A stretch of 16,711 nt of DNA from the NCBI GenBank assembly GCA_013695255.1, contig JACDAV010000424.1, positions 1 through 16,711 of the forward strand, read 5' to 3'. A program made the translations under genes and the position numbers. Origin of the DNA: Chloroflexota bacterium (GTDB lineage: Bacteria; Chloroflexota; Limnocylindria; Limnocylindrales; CSP1-4). Of the stretch, positions 13,691 to 16,711 are shown in pieces. How positions within the stretch are numbered: the first letter of the stretch is position 1; every line of letters starts with the position of its first letter. Below the pieces are notes generated by a model, which did no database searches, was not told the origin of the DNA, and saw only the letters and a list, made by a program, of their open reading frames with translations.

Positions 13691-14429
13691 TGGTGAGCGC
13701 CCCGCGGGCCGCGTCGACGAAGACCCTGAACAGCCGCTCGAACGCCTCTGGCGTCGAGTCGCGCCGCTCGGGATGGCACTGGACCCCCATGACGAACCGT
13801 CCGGACCTCGTCTCGAGCGCCTCGACCAGCTCGCCGGCCGGAGAGGACGACGTGGCCGAGGCGATGAGCCCGGGCGCGAGGTCCTCCGGTCGCACGGCCT
13901 GGTGGTGGTAGGAGTTGACCTCGAGCACGCCGCCGCGGGCGTTGGTCGGGAAGAGGACCCGTGCCAGCCGGGTTCCCGGCGCCACGCGCAGCGGGTGGGT
14001 CAGCGCCGGACCCGATCCGATGGCCGGTCCCTGGTGGCCGGGCACGTCCTGCACGAGCCGCCCGCCGGCGAAGACGTTGAGCGCCTGCAGGCCGCGACAG
14101 ATGCCCAGGATCGGCAGGCCGCGGGCCTCGGCAGCTGCCCAGGCGCTCGCCTCGAGCTCGTCCCGCTCGCGGTCGACGTCGTTCGAGCCGGCGCTCGTCG
14201 CGCCGTAGCGGGCCGGCTCGATGTCCACCCCGCCGGACAGCAGCAGGCCGCCCATGCCCTCGAATGCGGCGACCCGTTCGTCTTCTGGCGTCCCGCTGGA
14301 CACGAGCGTCGGCTCACCCCCGTGCCGGGCGACCGCGTCGGCGTACAGACCGCTGCGCCGAGCGGCCACCTCCGGGTCCGCGGCGCGCGCGGGATCGGCG
14401 ATCGTGATGAGGATGCTCGGCCCGGACAC
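13683..14429 (-). CDS. Class C26 gamma-glutamyl hydrolase / glutamine amidotransferase-like protein
   Basis: A 248-residue class I glutamine-amidotransferase-fold hydrolase of the peptidase C26 family, whose known members cleave gamma-glutamyl-GABA (PuuD) or similar amides. Visible features: GLLLSGGVDIEPARYG (61-76), the nucleophile elbow LGICRGLQALNVFAGG (Cys111), NSYHHQAVRPEDLAPGL, and the His-Glu pair in GVQCHPERRD (His219, Glu221), so the catalytic triad is complete. GTG 14429 is chosen over the 14567 frame start: the latter runs antisense-like into the upstream gene, while GTG has TATCCT 6 nt upstream and starts right before the first beta strand (SILITIADP). No polyamine genes are nearby to define the substrate. 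The upstream cyclase gene ends 37 nt away on the same strand. Confidence 0.9.
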   Translation of the reverse strand: MSGPSILITIADPARAADPEVAARRSGLYADAVARHGGEPTLVSSGTPEDERVAAFEGMGGLLLSGGVDIEPARYGATSAGSNDVDRERDELEASAWAAAEARGLPILGICRGLQALNVFAGGRLVQDVPGHQGPAIGSGPALTHPLRVAPGTRLARVLFPTNARGGVLEVNSYHHQAVRPEDLAPGLIASATSSSPAGELVEALETRSGRFVMGVQCHPERRDSTPEAFERLFRVFVDAARGALTSR

Positions 14430-14435
14430 GCGGGC

Positions 14436-14441
14436 AGGATA
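14436..14441 (-). promoter_or_regulatory. Candidate leaderless promoter of the C26 hydrolase
   Basis: On the - strand TATCCT matches TANNNT and ends exactly 6 nt before the GTG at 14429. It lies in the 37 bp gap after the cyclase gene, so the hydrolase may be transcribed independently. The intervening GCCCGC is identical to the spacer at the membrane-protein gene. Confidence 0.45.
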
Positions 14442-14466
14442 CGCCCCGTGGCTTCCGGTCCGCCTT

Positions 14467-16711
14467 TCAGTAGCCGTCCGGGACCCTGGGCGGGTCGACC
14501 GGCGTGGGCTCCTGCAGCTCCAGCCCGCCCGCGAGGGCGAGCCCTTCCTCGGCCGTGGCGACGCCACCGGACCCTGCCCGCTTGGCGACGAACGAGGCTC
14601 GATCCGCGGCGAGCAGGATCGACTCGGGGGTCAGGCCGTCGGCGGGATACGTCGCCACGCCCAGGGACGCCGAGACGTGGACGCCGCCCGTCGCCCAGGA
14701 GGTCCCCGCAGCGCCCACCGCGTGCACCGCATCGCGGATCCGCTCGGTCACCGCGACTGCCGCAGCCGGGTCGGCACCCGGCAGGAGCACGGTGAACTCG
14801 TCGCCACCGTAGCGAAACACGTGGTCCGACTCGCGCCGCGCCCGGCTGATCGCCTGGCCGATCTCGGCCAGCAACCGGTCGCCCGCCTGGTGCCCCAGCG
14901 CGTCGTTGACCGCCTTGAAGTCGTCGAGGTCGATCATCACCAGGCTGAACATCTCGCCGCGCGCGACGCTCGAGGCCAGCCACTCGCCGAACGTGCCGTG
15001 GTTGAGCAGGCCCGTCAGGTGGTCCGTCGTCGCCCGGATCTCGACCGCCTGGTGCTCCTCGGCGTTGTGCAGGGCGATCGAGACCTGCGCGGCGAACAGC
15101 TCCACGAGCTCGAACTCCTCGACGCTGAAGGTGTTGCCCTCGCCGAGGCGCTCGACCGTCAGGACGCCGGCGACCCCTTCGCGGCGGCGCAGCGGAACGA
15201 CGATCAGGCCGCCGTGCACGGGACCGGACGAGAACGGCCTGACCCGCGGATCCTCGTACTGGTCGAGGACGAGGACGCCCTCGTCGTGCTCGATCACCCA
15301 GGTCGCGAGACCGGTCTCGCCCACCTCCCACGCCCGCAGGTACTCGTCGGCGTTGACGCCGCGCGCGGTCAACGGGCGGACGACGCGCTCGGCGCGGTCA
15401 TTGACCTCGATCGAGATGTTGTCGTACCCGACCAGCTCTGCCAGCCGATCGGCGATCTGGTCGAGGACGGCACGCGGGTCGAGAGTCGTCAGGATCGACT
15501 CGGTGATCAGCAGAAGGTCGCGCTGGCTGCGCAGCTGGCGCTCGAGCGTCTCCGACTGGCGGCGCAGCCGATCGGTGGCGTCCGCGTTCGCCATCGCCTG
15601 GGCCGCGAAGCTGGCGTAGATCACCAGCAGGCGAAGATCGTCCTCGCTGAACTGGCCGAGCCCGAGCTTCGACAGGACCAGCACGCCGAGGACCTCGTCC
15701 TCGAAGATCATCGGCGCGAGCAGCATCGATTCGTCGAGGTCGTCCTCTGTTCCGGGGACCGTGTTGCTCCGCGGATCCCGCGCCGCATCGGGAAGGCTCT
15801 GGGGCAGGCGGTGCTGGGCCACCCAGCCGGTGATGCCTTCACCGACGGCCACCGCAAGCTGCTCCGGCGTCTCGTCGACGTACTGGCCGACCTGGCCCTG
15901 CATCGCCACCGGCACCAGCCGGTCGCCGTGCTGACGGTAGACCCGCACGTTGTGATAGTCGATCAGCTGTCGGAGCTCGTTGGCGATCGTGAGCCCGATC
16001 TCGCGCACGGTTGTGAGCCGATTGAGGCGGGTGCCGAGCTGCTGGATCGACTGGAGCTGGGCCGTCCAGGTCGACATCTGGCTGTAGTTGCGGGCCGTTC
16101 GGATCGCCACGCTCGCCTGGGCCGCGACCGTCGCGAGGGCGTCCAGCTCATCCGCCGGCCAGTGATGCGGTTGATCGTGGTAGACGATCACCATCCCCAG
16201 CGTCTCGGAACCCACGAACAGCGGCGCCGCGCAGATCGTGTCGTAGCCCTCCCGGACGATGGCCGCCCGGTCCGCCGCGGCTCGGGGGTCGTCGCGGTGA
16301 GCGACGCTGAACAGCGGCCGCCGCGAGGCCAGCGCGGCGGCCGGCACGGATCCCGGCGACGGCTGGCCGAGTCGGGCGAGGAAGTGGCTCGAGAGACCGC
16401 GCGCCGCAACCGGCATGCCGGTCCCGTCCGGCCCATCGAGGATGACGGCGGCTCGGTCGGCTGCGAACAGCGCCCGTGCATGATCGACGATGCCGGCCAC
16501 GATCTCGCGAAGCTCGAGGCGGCGGCTCAGATCGGCGGTGGCGCGGCCGAGGGCCTCCGCCTGGTGCACCTGGCGGGTCATCGAGGCTGCGCCGTCGGTC
16601 ACCTCGACCAGCGCGCCGAGCGCGCGGGCCACCGTCAGCGCAGCCTGGCCGGCGCGCTGTGCGCCGGCCCCGGCCAGCAGCAGCGCGCCCCAGCGGTCGC
16701 CCCGCACCTCG
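14467..16711 (-). CDS. Multi-GAF GGDEF diguanylate cyclase, 5'-truncated
   Basis: At least 746 residues, open to the right edge; the GTG at 16707 is probably internal because the first visible residues (GDRWGALLLAG) look like the end of another sensory domain. Three GAF domains follow (about 60-205, 215-375, 395-560), then a GGDEF domain (about 575-720) with TDHLTGLLNHGTF, MIDLDDFKAVND, and the intact active site FRYGGDEF (634-638). An RxxD inhibitory site (Arg625-Glu-Ser-Asp628) sits exactly five residues before GGDEF, so product inhibition is likely. A Pro-rich tail of about 25 residues ends the protein. It should make cyclic di-GMP from GTP in response to ligands or redox state sensed by the GAF domains. 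No transmembrane segment is visible in this part. No EAL or PilZ partner is in the window. Confidence 0.93.
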   Translation of the reverse strand, partial: EVRGDRWGALLLAGAGAQRAGQAALTVARALGALVEVTDGAASMTRQVHQAEALGRATADLSRRLELREIVAGIVDHARALFAADRAAVILDGPDGTGMPVAARGLSSHFLARLGQPSPGSVPAAALASRRPLFSVAHRDDPRAAADRAAIVREGYDTICAAPLFVGSETLGMVIVYHDQPHHWPADELDALATVAAQASVAIRTARNYSQMSTWTAQLQSIQQLGTRLNRLTTVREIGLTIANELRQLIDYHNVRVYRQHGDRLVPVAMQGQVGQYVDETPEQLAVAVGEGITGWVAQHRLPQSLPDAARDPRSNTVPGTEDDLDESMLLAPMIFEDEVLGVLVLSKLGLGQFSEDDLRLLVIYASFAAQAMANADATDRLRRQSETLERQLRSQRDLLLITESILTTLDPRAVLDQIADRLAELVGYDNISIEVNDRAERVVRPLTARGVNADEYLRAWEVGETGLATWVIEHDEGVLVLDQYEDPRVRPFSSGPVHGGLIVVPLRRREGVAGVLTVERLGEGNTFSVEEFELVELFAAQVSIALHNAEEHQAVEIRATTDHLTGLLNHGTFGEWLASSVARGEMFSLVMIDLDDFKAVNDALGHQAGDRLLAEIGQAISRARRESDHVFRYGGDEFTVLLPGADPAAAVAVTERIRDAVHAVGAAGTSWATGGVHVSASLGVATYPADGLTPESILLAADRASFVAKRAGSGGVATAEEGLALAGGLELQEPTPVDPPRVPDGY

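Noticed and set aside
6078..16711. A nucleotide-signalling island linking PPK2, the HD phosphohydrolase, the SAM hydrolase and the diguanylate cyclase
   Set aside because: The genes are on different strands with separate promoters and no operon linkage; shared nucleotide chemistry alone does not make a system.

Overview
The window is about 16.7 kb of very GC-rich (roughly 70%), densely coded bacterial chromosome with no phage, transposon, CRISPR, rRNA or tRNA signature. The GC bias, the gene types and the mixture of leaderless and Shine-Dalgarno-led genes suggest Chloroflexota (for example the Limnocylindria-like uncultivated lineages). A deep actinobacterial lineage is the main alternative. 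This is inference from gene style, not a phylogenetic result.

Layout. 1-2637 (+): the 3' end of an ABC-2 type exporter permease, translationally coupled by an ATGA overlap to a MerA/Lpd-like flavin disulfide oxidoreductase. 2694-5906: a membrane-embedded sulfatase-like (alkaline-phosphatase superfamily) enzyme on +, convergent with a - strand pair made of a 61-residue one-helix membrane protein and a large methyltransferase. The methyltransferase appears to start at a CTG inside the stop of the small gene and carries a kinase-like N-terminal half. 6078-6941 (+): PPK2 polyphosphate kinase, divergent from the small protein. 7014-9472 (-): a nitroreductase and a SAMHD1/dGTPase-like HD phosphohydrolase, separated by 380 bp of hairpin-rich non-coding DNA. 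9473-9852: another 380 bp non-coding stretch with a duplicated repeat of about 70 bp. 9853-12056 (-): a two-gene operon of a five-helix membrane protein and a WYL-domain regulator. 12269-13587 (+): a small unknown protein and a SAM hydrolase (DUF62). 13683-16711 (-): a multi-GAF GGDEF diguanylate cyclase (truncated by the window edge) followed by a class C26 glutamine-amidotransferase-type hydrolase.

How the genes relate. Most neighbours look independent. The real units are the permease/oxidoreductase pair, the sulfatase-like/small membrane protein/methyltransferase set (probably envelope or glycan modification), and the membrane protein/WYL pair. Across the window, five genes have a TANNNT box exactly 6-7 nt before the start codon and no ribosome binding site, the signature of leaderless mRNAs. 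Two others have a TANNNT box 25-30 nt upstream, followed by a clear ribosome binding site. The most interesting points are the kinase-like/methyltransferase fusion with its CTG start and neighbours, the leaderless promoter grammar, and the unexplained intergenic repeats. I see no clear new defence or signalling system.
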